41,164 nt of DNA, taken from IMG/VR virus record IMGVR_UViG_3300045049_000170, positions 1 through 41,164 of that record; one strand, 5' to 3'. The translations under genes were made by a program, and so were the position numbers. The DNA comes from a virus. Shown here piece after piece: positions 29,152 to 35,295 of this stretch (position 1 is its first letter; each line of letters opens with the position of its first letter). The notes under the pieces are model-generated. The model worked only from the letters and a program-made list of their open reading frames with translations, ran no database searches and was not told the origin of the DNA.

Positions 29152-30114
29152 TCAAGCGAAGGACGCGGTCGTGTCGCGACTAGTTCCGCGATAGGTCAGC
29201 CGCTTACCGGCGATGCCCTTGAGGGCCGCATCGGCGCGGGCAACGTCGGAGAAGCCTTGCGATTGGCGATAGTTCCAGCGAAAGTCGAACTCATTGCAGT
29301 AGCGCTGCAGGTGCTTTTCGCTCACAGCGTGGAACGTGCCTGTCAGACCGCGCTTGAGGATCGCAAAGGACGATTCGACCGTGTTGGAGTGGACCTCACC
29401 ACGCGCGTACTCGCCCTTCTTGTGGTTCGTTGTGCCGTGGGCCGCGAACTGCTGGCCGATCTTCTTGTAGTAGGACGCTTCGTCGGTCATCAGGCGAGCC
29501 GACTGCGCCACTTGCGTCTTGAGGATCGGGCCGAGGGTCACAGCGTTCACGTTGGCGACGTGATAGGAGCGCTTATCGCCGTCACGCTCGACGAGTGAGA
29601 CGATCTTCATCTTGTCGGCGTGGCCGCGACGAACGCCAGCGGGATAGCGAATGCCCTCCTCGTCGGTCTTCACGCCCCAGAACGTTTCGTCGGCTTCAAC
29701 GATGCCGGAGGAGCCGGGGCCGCCCAACAGCGTGGAGGATTCGGCCGTCATCGCCTCGCGGATGCGGTGCGCCATGAACCAGGCGGTCTTGTAGGTCACG
29801 CCCAGCATGCGCTCCAGCTGCTTGGCGCTAATGCCCTTCTTGCTGGCGCACATCAGGTGCACGGCTTGGAGCCAAACGTTCAAGGCGATCTTGGAGCGCT
29901 CGAAAACCGTACCCACCGTGACCGTGAACTGCTCGCGGCAGGAACCGCACTTGTACACGCCGGGACGGTGGGCCTTGCCTTCCAACTTGTAGGCATGGCC
30001 GATCACGCCGCAGTGGGGGCAGATAGCTCCATTGGGCCAGCGCAGCGCTTCGAGGTATTCGCGGGCCTTCTCGGCGTCCGTGAAGTGAGGCTGGTTCAGG
30101 ATTGCTTGGCCCAT
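29152..30114 (-). CDS. IS1595-family transposase-like protein
   Basis: 320 residues. An N-terminal zinc ribbon (CPHC at 32-35 and CGSC at 56-59) is followed by an HTH-like region (SAKQLERMLGVTYKTAWFMAHRIREAM) and the DDE-type core: VEADETF (Asp142), LMTDEASYY (Asp211), HSNTVESSFAILKRGL (Asn244/Glu247), ending with FHAVSEKHLQRY. These match Zn_Tnp_IS1595 and DDE_Tnp_IS1595. Full length and intact. I find no terminal inverted repeats or target duplications at the edges and it has its own promoter and flanking terminators, so it looks like a captured gene rather than an IS copy. Confidence 0.85.
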   Translation of the reverse strand: MGQAILNQPHFTDAEKAREYLEALRWPNGAICPHCGVIGHAYKLEGKAHRPGVYKCGSCREQFTVTVGTVFERSKIALNVWLQAVHLMCASKKGISAKQLERMLGVTYKTAWFMAHRIREAMTAESSTLLGGPGSSGIVEADETFWGVKTDEEGIRYPAGVRRGHADKMKIVSLVERDGDKRSYHVANVNAVTLGPILKTQVAQSARLMTDEASYYKKIGQQFAAHGTTNHKKGEYARGEVHSNTVESSFAILKRGLTGTFHAVSEKHLQRYCNEFDFRWNYRQSQGFSDVARADAALKGIAGKRLTYRGTSRDTTASFA

Positions 30115-30123
30115 TGCGGTTCT

Positions 30124-30167
30124 CCGACTGATGGGAATCAGTGTAATACTTCAGTCGGGTTTGTCAA
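30124..30167 (-). promoter_or_regulatory. Promoter of transposase gene inside a palindrome
   Basis: TTGACA (30167-30162, perfect consensus -35), 16-bp spacer, TACACT (30145-30140). An 8-bp inverted repeat CCGACTGA / TCAGTCGG (30124-30131 and 30151-30158) flanks the -10, and ACTGAT / ATCAGT (30127-30132 and 30137-30142) nests inside it. A DNA-binding protein, perhaps the transposase itself, likely controls this promoter. Confidence 0.65.
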
Positions 30168-30182
30168 GTACCTACTTCCGCA

Positions 30183-30208
30183 AGAAAAAGGCCCCTCTAG
30201 GGGGCCTT
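30183..30208 (-). terminator. Intrinsic terminator between XRE gene and transposase promoter
   Basis: An 8-bp stem (30088+100 style positions 30188-30195 with 30201-30208, loop TCTAG) followed on the minus strand by TTTTTCTTG. It should stop transcripts coming from the XRE gene at 30424-30720 before they reach the transposase promoter, so the transposase gene is controlled alone. Confidence 0.75.
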
Positions 30209-30402
30209 GACTGACGCCCGGGCTAGCTTGGAATCGCCTATCCGGGCCGCTGCCGCTGTCTCTCAAGCCGCAGACTCAAGCCGGCTTTCGCCGGAGACAA
30301 AGTGACTTTACCACTTCAGATCATCCCTTGTCACGCTAGGTCATCGCCTATCATCGCCCCCCCCAGCGCTCCGGCCGCTTTCTCTCCCATGAGCCGGATT
30401 TC
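30209..30402. other. Gene-poor stretch with hairpins between two terminators
   Basis: Nearly 200 bases with no convincing frame. Hairpins: GCCCGG...CCGGGC near 30216-30246, CCGGC-TTTC-GCCGG near 30281-30295. TCGCCTATC occurs twice (near 30233 and 30352). On the plus strand it ends in a strong terminator at 30403-30425, so a plus-strand transcript crossing it (from upstream of the transposase, or a small RNA) would be stopped there. Confidence 0.4.
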
Positions 30403-30425
30403 AGCCACCTGCGGGTGGCTTTTTT
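30403..30425 (+). terminator. Plus-strand intrinsic terminator with no plus-strand gene ahead
   Basis: AGCCACC-TGCG-GGTGGCT stem (30403-30409 with 30414-30420) followed by TTTTT at 30421-30425. The nearest upstream plus-strand gene ends at 28902. It partly overlaps the stop of the minus-strand XRE gene, so it protects that gene from antisense readthrough, or ends an unannotated plus-strand RNA. Confidence 0.8.
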
Positions 30426-30720
30426 ACAGACCTGCGGGCCAGTCCGCCTGTGACGCCTCGTGCTCGCGGAAGATGTCCTCCAGCAGTCTTCCTCCGATCG
30501 GCGTTGAGCTGATCCCGAGCAATAGCCAGTCGGTCGATTTGCCATAGAGGATTGCCAGGTCCACCAGCTCATCGAGCGTGAGCGGGCTTCCCCGTTCCCA
30601 CGCCGACACTGACTGGCGACTCCTCCCCAGATCGTGTGCCACTTCAGCCTGGGTGAGCTTGGCCGCGCGCCGCGCTAGCCGCAAACGCTCGCCGATCTCG
30701 ATCCATTTCTTTGGGCTCAC
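30424..30720 (-). CDS. Second XRE-family regulator
   Basis: 98 residues from GTG 30720 (SPKKWIEIGERLRLARRAAKLTQ). The XRE helix-turn-helix spans ~10-66: KLTQAEVAHDLGRSRQSVSAWERGSPLTLDELVDLAILYGKSTDWLLLG (landmark). The C-terminal ~25 residues are acidic and short. It lies divergent to the plus-strand early operon with the operators at 30837/30869 on its 5' side. A palindrome CAGGCT-TACGTC-AGCCTG (30740-30757) sits just upstream of the start. Either this or the 26375 protein, or both, occupy the shared operators. Confidence 0.75.
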   Translation of the reverse strand: MSPKKWIEIGERLRLARRAAKLTQAEVAHDLGRSRQSVSAWERGSPLTLDELVDLAILYGKSTDWLLLGISSTPIGGRLLEDIFREHEASQADWPAGL

Positions 30721-30836
30721 CAGCCAGAGTTTGCCGCTACAGGCTTACGTCAGCCTGTGGCTGCGCAAGTGTGACTGGCGTTTGTCGCCGCGCCACGCAC
30801 GCGGTGACAGTCGAGCTACGTACTTACCCTAATTTA

Positions 30837-30887
30837 GCAAAGTTCTTTGCCCGCCCTCTTGCATTTCGGCAAACTTGTTTGCATACT
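30837..30887 (+). promoter_or_regulatory. Right operators and plus-strand early promoter (OL/PL analogue)
   Basis: Operators GCAAAGTTCTTTGC (30837-30850) and GCAAACTTGTTTGC (30869-30882); the second is identical to O1 at 26311. Promoter: TTGCAT (30859-30864), 17-bp spacer containing the second operator, CATACT (30882-30887). The first gene starts 40-50 bases later with GGAGAGGAG. The match in layout with the 26.33-kb promoter is close. Confidence 0.8.
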
Positions 30888-30937
30888 CTCTCCATCCCCA
30901 CCCCATCGGGGAGCCAACCTTAAAGGAGAGGAGAGAG

Positions 30938-31420
30938 ATGAGCGACAACCACTTCCTCTACTACGCCGCGAGGCTGCAGGACGCAGGAGTGCGCCATCTG
31001 AGCATCACTCTTGACGTAGACCACAAAGGCTTTCGCGTGATGCATGTCGTGCCGCGCGTTGCCTTCAATGCCAGCACGGCTTCGGCTGTGTATGCGGAGC
31101 GCTCATTTCAACTGACCGGCATCGACCCAGAGCTGCAGCAGATCGAGGATGACTTGGTCTACGGCGAAGGCGGCGTGACACCAGAACGTGTCGCCGCGGC
31201 CATTCGTGAGAACCCTGTCTACGCCCCGGACCTTACCGAGTTCGCCGAACGCTGGAAGGCAAACGACCTGGACGACGCAATCGCTCAGGAAATGGAGCGC
31301 GAGCCGACAGCCGAAGAACTTGCCGCCGCCGAAGTGACCCATGAGCGCCTGATGCAGTTCGTCAAAGGGCTGCAGCGCGGGCTCGATGGCAAGCGTGGTC
31401 GCGAAGTATCTCGCAGGTAA
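30938..31420 (+). CDS. First gene of plus-strand early operon, unknown
   Basis: 160 residues from ATG 30938 with AAGGAGAGGAGAG upstream. Acidic; N-terminus HFLYYAARLQDAGVRHLSITLDVD, later ERVAAAIRENPVYAPDLTEFAERW and a basic end (KGLQRGLDGKRGRE). No family recognised. In lambda this position is occupied by N, but no arginine-rich RNA-binding N-terminus is visible here. The stop TAA lies inside the first hairpin of the structured RNA region. Confidence 0.6.
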   Translation: MSDNHFLYYAARLQDAGVRHLSITLDVDHKGFRVMHVVPRVAFNASTASAVYAERSFQLTGIDPELQQIEDDLVYGEGGVTPERVAAAIRENPVYAPDLTEFAERWKANDLDDAIAQEMEREPTAEELAAAEVTHERLMQFVKGLQRGLDGKRGREVSRR

Positions 31421-31616
31421 CCACCCTCCCTGCCCCGCAGAGCCGGGGTAGTCGAGTGGTTATTTCCTGATGAACAAGTTTTTGGAGAGAGCAGATAGGT
31501 GGATCGGCGTGGAAAGCAGACACGCGACGTTAGGCGAGCCCGAGGACGCTCGGCACGTTGATCTCTAGAAGCGGTTCTAGCCCCAGTAGCGCGGGGCATC
31601 CACCTACCTGCTCTTT
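31418..31616 (+). ncRNA. Structured RNA: hairpin plus multi-branched domain
   Basis: Domain 1: TAACCAC (31418-31424) pairs with GTGGTTA (31456-31462) around an inner CCCCG-CAGAGC-CGGGG hairpin. Domain 2: a 16-bp closing stem (31489-31504 with 31598-31613, one mismatch, extendable to 31486/31616) encloses four back-to-back helices: 507-511/521-525, 526-530/555-559 with inner CCGAG-GACG-CTCGG (540-553), CTAGAA-GCGG-TTCTAG (565-580) and GCCCC...GGGGC (580-597); offsets are from 31000. No coding frame crosses it. It lies in the leader after the first early gene, where antitermination or regulatory RNAs are found. Confidence 0.6.
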
Positions 31617-31655
31617 GTATTGATTCCCGACATTCACCACGGAGAGAACACCGGA

Positions 31656-31700
31656 ATGAAACCCGATCCCACTCCCACCCTGGAAGAACTGCAGGCATGA
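31656..31700 (+). CDS. 14-residue leader peptide
   Basis: MKPDPTPTLEELQA, TGA at 31698-31700, with CGGAGAG upstream of its ATG. Its stop overlaps the next gene's ATG (ATGA), so it may couple translation of the 31697 gene to reading of the structured leader. Its shortness makes it a modest call. Confidence 0.4.
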   Translation: MKPDPTPTLEELQA

Positions 31701-31921
31701 GAACCGCAATCGTGAACTACCGGGGCATCGAGCTTGAGTGTGATTTCGAGTTCGATCCTCCCGAAGCAAGGGATTCGGATCACCCTGGATTTCCTGCGGA
31801 GGCCCATCTCGATTCCTGCCGTCACAAGGGTGAGGACATCACTGAAATGCTCACGGGAAGCCAAATCGATGAGATCGAAGTGAAGTTGGCTGAAGAGATG
31901 GAAGAAAGGATGGGTGTATGA
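31697..31921 (+). CDS. Small acidic hypothetical protein
   Basis: 74 residues; N-terminal beta hairpin (AIVNYRGIELECDFEFDPPE), C-terminal acidic helix (IDEIEVKLAEEMEERM). The first part resembles phage proteins with a compact N-terminal domain, no function assigned. ATGA overlaps at both ends couple it to its neighbours. Confidence 0.55.
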   Translation: MRTAIVNYRGIELECDFEFDPPEARDSDHPGFPAEAHLDSCRHKGEDITEMLTGSQIDEIEVKLAEEMEERMGV

Positions 31922-32211
31922 ATTCGAATCACACTGCCGCCCCGTGGGCTTGGAGCGAAATCGACCCCGAGGATAAAGATTGGGGGGCTTGCGAGATCGT
32001 CGCCGGACGTGAACTTGTCTGCACTCATGTCATCGGGGTGGATAACGCGAAGCGCATCGTTCAATGCGTCAATGTGCATGATGATCTTGTGGACGCTCTG
32101 CGCGAGGCTGACATCGCTTTGGAAGCCGCGCCTGACAGCATGACGAAGCAGATAGCGCGCCTAAAGATTCGATCCGCCATCTATAAAGCACGCGAGGTGC
32201 GGCATGACTGA
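31918..32211 (+). CDS. Phage accessory protein, paralogue of 32204 product
   Basis: 97 residues. The stretch NAKRIVQCVNVHDDLVDALREADIALEAAPD is closely related to NAEYIVQCVNAHDELVEVLRAAATSLET in the next gene (landmarks only). Family: small early phage proteins with the Ala-Pro-Trp / HTPGPW-type start. Function unknown. Confidence 0.6.
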   Translation: MNSNHTAAPWAWSEIDPEDKDWGACEIVAGRELVCTHVIGVDNAKRIVQCVNVHDDLVDALREADIALEAAPDSMTKQIARLKIRSAIYKAREVRHD

Positions 32212-32626
32212 CGTGAAGCACACGCCAGGGCCGTGGGAAGCCGCAGGGCATTGCGTGCGCACAGCATTTGCGCACGGCGATCCGGAGCAGCGCGGATGGC
32301 TCATAGCCGAATGTGCGATCGGCTCAATGCCCGGCTCTGCGAACGCCGAGTACATCGTCCAGTGTGTCAACGCGCACGACGAGCTGGTAGAGGTGCTGCG
32401 CGCTGCCGCGACTTCGCTGGAAACCATTTCGACGCTGAGCGGGCGCTACAGCTACGGCGATCCACCAATTCGGACCCACATGGACACGTTCATGGATGTG
32501 CGCGCCTTCGCAACGAGCCGCGCCAAGGTTGCGCGAGACGCGCTTGCCAAGGTGACCGGCATTCCCGACCAAGGCACCGGCTTCCTCCCGAAGAAGCTGG
32601 AACAGATGGGGAGCAAGAAGAAGTGA
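32204..32626 (+). CDS. HTPGPW-family phage accessory protein
   Basis: 140 residues. N-terminus HTPGPWEAAGHCVRTAF, mid-region NAEYIVQCVNAHDELVEVLRAA, C-terminal extension with TGIPDQGTGFLPKKL. Members of this family (Ead/Ea22-like region proteins) are common in early operons of temperate phages but have no agreed role. It overlaps the preceding paralogue by 8 bp. Confidence 0.6.
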   Translation: MTDVKHTPGPWEAAGHCVRTAFAHGDPEQRGWLIAECAIGSMPGSANAEYIVQCVNAHDELVEVLRAAATSLETISTLSGRYSYGDPPIRTHMDTFMDVRAFATSRAKVARDALAKVTGIPDQGTGFLPKKLEQMGSKKK

Positions 32627-32778
32627 TCCGCGCTCTCATCCGCTTCGCTCGCCTGTTTCCTCGTGAGCTGAATCGCTTGCATCTCCAATGGGCAAGAGCA
32701 CATCTGACGAAGCACAACCCCAGTCATCCCGATCTGCCGTATGTGCTGTCTCAACTCGCCAAGCTGGAGCCGAAATGA
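32623..32778 (+). CDS. 51-residue basic helical protein
   Basis: From GTG 32623, overlapping the previous stop. IRALIRFARLFPRELNRLHLQWARAHLTKHNPSHPDLPYVLSQLAKL (landmark) is a helical, basic short protein. It resembles small accessory proteins in other phages; the stop overlaps the next ATG. Confidence 0.5.
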   Translation: MIRALIRFARLFPRELNRLHLQWARAHLTKHNPSHPDLPYVLSQLAKLEPK

Positions 32779-32915
32779 ACACCAATGCCGATCTCGACAC
32801 CGAAGACGAGCCCTTGATCGATCCCATCAAAACGATGCGCTGGTCCGACATCGCATGGGCTCTTGCCATTGGCATTTGTGTGGCGGCGATTGTCGTTCCG
32901 GTGATGGTGAAGTGA
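32775..32915 (+). CDS. 46-residue single-TM protein
   Basis: Acidic N-terminus (MNTNADLDTEDEPLIDP) and one C-terminal membrane helix (WALAIGICVAAIVVPVMV). A tail-anchored small membrane protein of the early operon. Role unknown. Confidence 0.55.
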   Translation: MNTNADLDTEDEPLIDPIKTMRWSDIAWALAIGICVAAIVVPVMVK

Positions 32916-32916
32916 C

Positions 32917-33087
32917 ATGGAGCTGCATCAATGCCCAGAGTGCAACGGAACAGGGCTTTTCGATTTCAGTGGATTCGGCCACTGCGACGCTTGTGAAAAC
33001 TGCGGCGGAACCGGCTGGCTCGATGAACACGGCGAGCCTCTGTACCTGGAGCCCGAAGTGAAGGAATTGACCAATGAAAACAAGTGA
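32917..33087 (+). CDS. DnaJ-type zinc-ribbon small protein
   Basis: 56 residues from ATG 32917. Two CxxC pairs of CXXCXGXG style: CPECNGTGLFDF and CENCGGTGWLDE. Resembles the zinc centre of DnaJ or small phage zinc ribbons. It overlaps the Erf gene start by about 14 bp. Probable metal-binding accessory protein. Confidence 0.6.
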   Translation: MELHQCPECNGTGLFDFSGFGHCDACENCGGTGWLDEHGEPLYLEPEVKELTNENK

Positions 33088-33736
33088 CAGCCAAGCCAAC
33101 TTGATTGCGGCCCTTCTTGCCGCTCAGGGCGAGTTTCCTCCGGTCGAAAAGACCAAGGAGGGGCAAGCGGGAAACCGGAAGTTCAAGTACGCGCCGCTGG
33201 AAAGCATCAAGGCGCTGTGTGATCCAGTCCTGCGCAAGCACGGGCTGATCGTCACGCAAGGCGCTGACGGTCACGTTCTGGAAACGCGCCTGGAGCACAC
33301 ATCCGGGGAATGGCGCGAAACCCGCATGCCTATGAACGAGGTCCATTCCAGCGATCAAGCCTACGGCATCGAGTTCTCTTACAAACGTCGATACAGCTAT
33401 CAAGCCATCATCGGGATCGTCACTGAAGAGGATGTTGACGGGAACGCCCGCAAGCGCGGCGAAAAGCCCGTCGATGCCAACAACATCCATGCCTTGAAAC
33501 ACGCAGTCAGAGACGGGATTGGCGAAGACCTCCCCGAAGACTGGAAGACGTACCTGCGCGATCTTGCTGACGACTGCACGGCATTCGTGAAGCAAGGGAA
33601 GGTGCAAGCCGCCTATGAGGCCATCCAAGAGGCGCAGCTGGAGGCGGACCAGCATACCTACATGTTCAATCACATGGACGCGCCGATCCGTTCCGCTCTG
33701 AAGAAGTACGGCGATTCACTCAAGGAGGCAGCGTGA
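33074..33736 (+). CDS. erf: Erf-family single-strand annealing recombinase
   Basis: 220 residues. The Erf domain occupies ~1-160: GQAGNRKFKYAPLESIKALCDPVLRKHGLIVTQ, GIEFSYKRRYSYQAIIGIV, and a conserved acidic middle with DVDGNARKRGE (short landmarks). It promotes annealing of complementary strands and helps circularise the genome after entry. Without a nearby exonuclease gene it may use host nucleases. Paired with an SSB-like gene just downstream. Confidence 0.85.
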   Translation: MKTSDSQANLIAALLAAQGEFPPVEKTKEGQAGNRKFKYAPLESIKALCDPVLRKHGLIVTQGADGHVLETRLEHTSGEWRETRMPMNEVHSSDQAYGIEFSYKRRYSYQAIIGIVTEEDVDGNARKRGEKPVDANNIHALKHAVRDGIGEDLPEDWKTYLRDLADDCTAFVKQGKVQAAYEAIQEAQLEADQHTYMFNHMDAPIRSALKKYGDSLKEAA

Positions 33737-33999
33737 GCTACACCCCCAAAGAAGGCTCCGGGGCCTTGTTCAAAAACGACAAGGGCGACAACCCTGCGCG
33801 TCCTGACTATCGCGGTGATGTGATGGTCGGCGGCGTCCTCTACGAACTGTCGGCATGGATCAAGCCGCTTCCCAGCGATTCCTCGAAGCGGTTTATGAGC
33901 ATCAGCGCGAAGCCGAAGGAGCAGCGCGGCCAACAACGCGCACAACGCCCAGCACCGCCGCCTCGCCGTCACTCGTCTTACGACGATGGTCCTCTCTGA
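33733..33999 (+). CDS. SSB-like / small OB-type protein
   Basis: 88 residues from GTG 33733 overlapping the Erf stop. GALFKNDKGDNPARPDYRGDVMVGGVLYELSAWIKP (landmark) has the beta pattern of short DUF736/SSB-like proteins; the C-terminus is Arg/Gln/Pro-rich and ends in acidic DDGPL like SSB tails. Likely protects single strands for Erf. Confidence 0.5.
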   Translation: MSYTPKEGSGALFKNDKGDNPARPDYRGDVMVGGVLYELSAWIKPLPSDSSKRFMSISAKPKEQRGQQRAQRPAPPPRRHSSYDDGPL

Positions 34000-34015
34000 T
34001 TCGGAGTCTCACCCC

Positions 34016-34396
34016 ATGACCGACCAGCAAAGAGCATCTGAGCGGCAAGAGGCGCGCAAGTACCTTGAAGCAAGCCCCATCAATTGGTGGGCTGTGCGCG
34101 ACGAGGAGGTCAAGTTCAGTCCCGACGGCGACGAGGTATGGCTTGTCGGGAACGCTGCCTTTATTCATGGGTGGCAAGCCGCCCGCGCCTCATCCCCGGC
34201 ACCGCAGCCCGGTTCGCGCCGCCCGGAAGGTGATTGGGTGGGCGACCGTGAGCTCATCGAGGACTCTTGGCGCGACGACTTCTGGGGCTGGGGCCCGCAC
34301 CGCAACGGCAAGAACATGCTCGGCAAGTTGTGGATGGAAATCCGCTCCGAACTTCGTGCCGCCCTCTCTCCATCTTCACAGGAGCATACGAAATGA
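34016..34396 (+). CDS. Accessory protein, unknown
   Basis: 126 residues from ATG 34016. Charged N-terminus (TDQQRASERQEARKYLEASPINWWAV), central WLVGNAAFIHGWQAAR, later WRDDFWGWGPHRNGKNMLGKLWMEIRSEL (landmarks only). Trp-rich and typical of short phage accessory genes. Ends in an ATGA overlap with the next gene. Confidence 0.5.
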   Translation: MTDQQRASERQEARKYLEASPINWWAVRDEEVKFSPDGDEVWLVGNAAFIHGWQAARASSPAPQPGSRRPEGDWVGDRELIEDSWRDDFWGWGPHRNGKNMLGKLWMEIRSELRAALSPSSQEHTK

Positions 34397-34677
34397 CGCT
34401 GGAAGAAATGTTCGCGCAATGCGAAGAAGACTACCTCGACTTCGCTGCATTCACCAACCCGCCGAGCGAGCGCGCCGATCTGGCGGCGTTCATCCTTCTG
34501 GACAAGCTCCAGCCGGGCGGCGGCGACATCATCGAAGCATCGGAGCACGACGAGTTCTTTCTCTCGATCGACTGCGCAGAGCTGGAGAAAGTTATCACGC
34601 TCGATGACGTTCGCAATCTGCGTCGCTGCGGTGTGATGTATAGCGAGGAGTACCAATGCCTAAGCATGTTCTCGTGA
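34393..34677 (+). CDS. Accessory protein, acidic
   Basis: 94 residues from ATG 34393 (MTLEEMFAQCEEDYLDFAAF). A compact helical-beta protein with ASEHDEFFLSIDCAEL. The start is preceded by a CTCTCCATCTTCACAGGAGC module also seen before 34706. No known family. Confidence 0.5.
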   Translation: MTLEEMFAQCEEDYLDFAAFTNPPSERADLAAFILLDKLQPGGGDIIEASEHDEFFLSIDCAELEKVITLDDVRNLRRCGVMYSEEYQCLSMFS

Positions 34678-34705
34678 GCTCTCCATCTTCACCAGGGGCG
34701 CAGAC

Positions 34706-35044
34706 ATGAGTGAAGTCCTCGTGACCATCACGCGAAGCGCGAGAGTTCCATCCGATCCGGCGCGTTGCGTCAATTGGGCGTATCGCACGAACATGCCGAA
34801 GGATCAAAACTTTCGGTGCGAGCAGCTACGCGACGAAACCGTCCACCTCAGTGACCGAGATGCTCAGTCAAGTGGGCTTGGCGTGTCAGGCGGCTCGATT
34901 CTTTCGTTCTCGTGCGCGTTGTTCAACGTCGGCTTGCGCCACCAATACGGACATGGCGTGCTGAAGTGCGCCGAGTGCAAACAAGCCTCTGGCATGAACT
35001 CTGGGGCGCAGACGAATGATGGCTCGGGAGGTGAGACGCGATGA
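34706..35044 (+). CDS. Accessory protein with Cys motif
   Basis: 112 residues; MSEVLVTITRSARVPSDPA then a Cys pair (LKCAECKQAS) near the C-terminus. The last 20 residues come from a repeated sequence shared with 35230-35247 and nearby sites. Function unknown. Confidence 0.45.
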   Translation: MSEVLVTITRSARVPSDPARCVNWAYRTNMPKDQNFRCEQLRDETVHLSDRDAQSSGLGVSGGSILSFSCALFNVGLRHQYGHGVLKCAECKQASGMNSGAQTNDGSGGETR

Positions 35045-35247
35045 GCAACTTTCAAGAATGGCTCTTCCGCTTGTGCGTTCGTTCGGCGCTGCATGCGATT
35101 CCGTACACGGCTCGCATGTTCGCTGTCATCCGTCAGGAAGCGATGAAGTTCTATCCTGAGGACAACGCCTACGGCATCGATTCATACCTCAAGGAAGCAA
35201 TGAGCTACAGCGATCCGCCACCCTCGGTTCCTCTGGCATGAACTCTG
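34986..35247 (+). repeat. 18-bp repeated junction CCTCTGGCATGAACTCTG
   Basis: Exact copies at 34986-35003 and 35230-35247, partial third near 35268 (GGGCATGAACTCGG) and a relative GGCGTGAACTC near 35581. They lie at gene ends/starts. A second module CTCTCCATCTTCAC occurs at 34366 and 34678, and GGGGCGCAGAC at 34696 and 35002. Together these are repeated junctions between small gene cassettes. Confidence 0.65.
35041..35241 (+). CDS. Accessory protein, helical
   Basis: 66 residues from ATG 35041 (overlapping TGA). SNFQEWLFRLCVRSALHAIPYTARMFAV, then ASYLKEAMSYSD-like C-terminus. Slight amphipathic N-terminal helix. Unknown function. Confidence 0.45.
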   Translation: MSNFQEWLFRLCVRSALHAIPYTARMFAVIRQEAMKFYPEDNAYGIDSYLKEAMSYSDPPPSVPLA

Positions 35248-35295
35248 TCGCATCAGTCGGGGCGAAGGGCATGAACTCGGATGGAGGGAAGAGCA

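Noticed and set aside
28903-30302. Complete IS1595 insertion sequence with terminal inverted repeats
   Set aside because: I compared both flanks by eye and found no matching inverted ends or 8-bp target duplication; only the gene is called.
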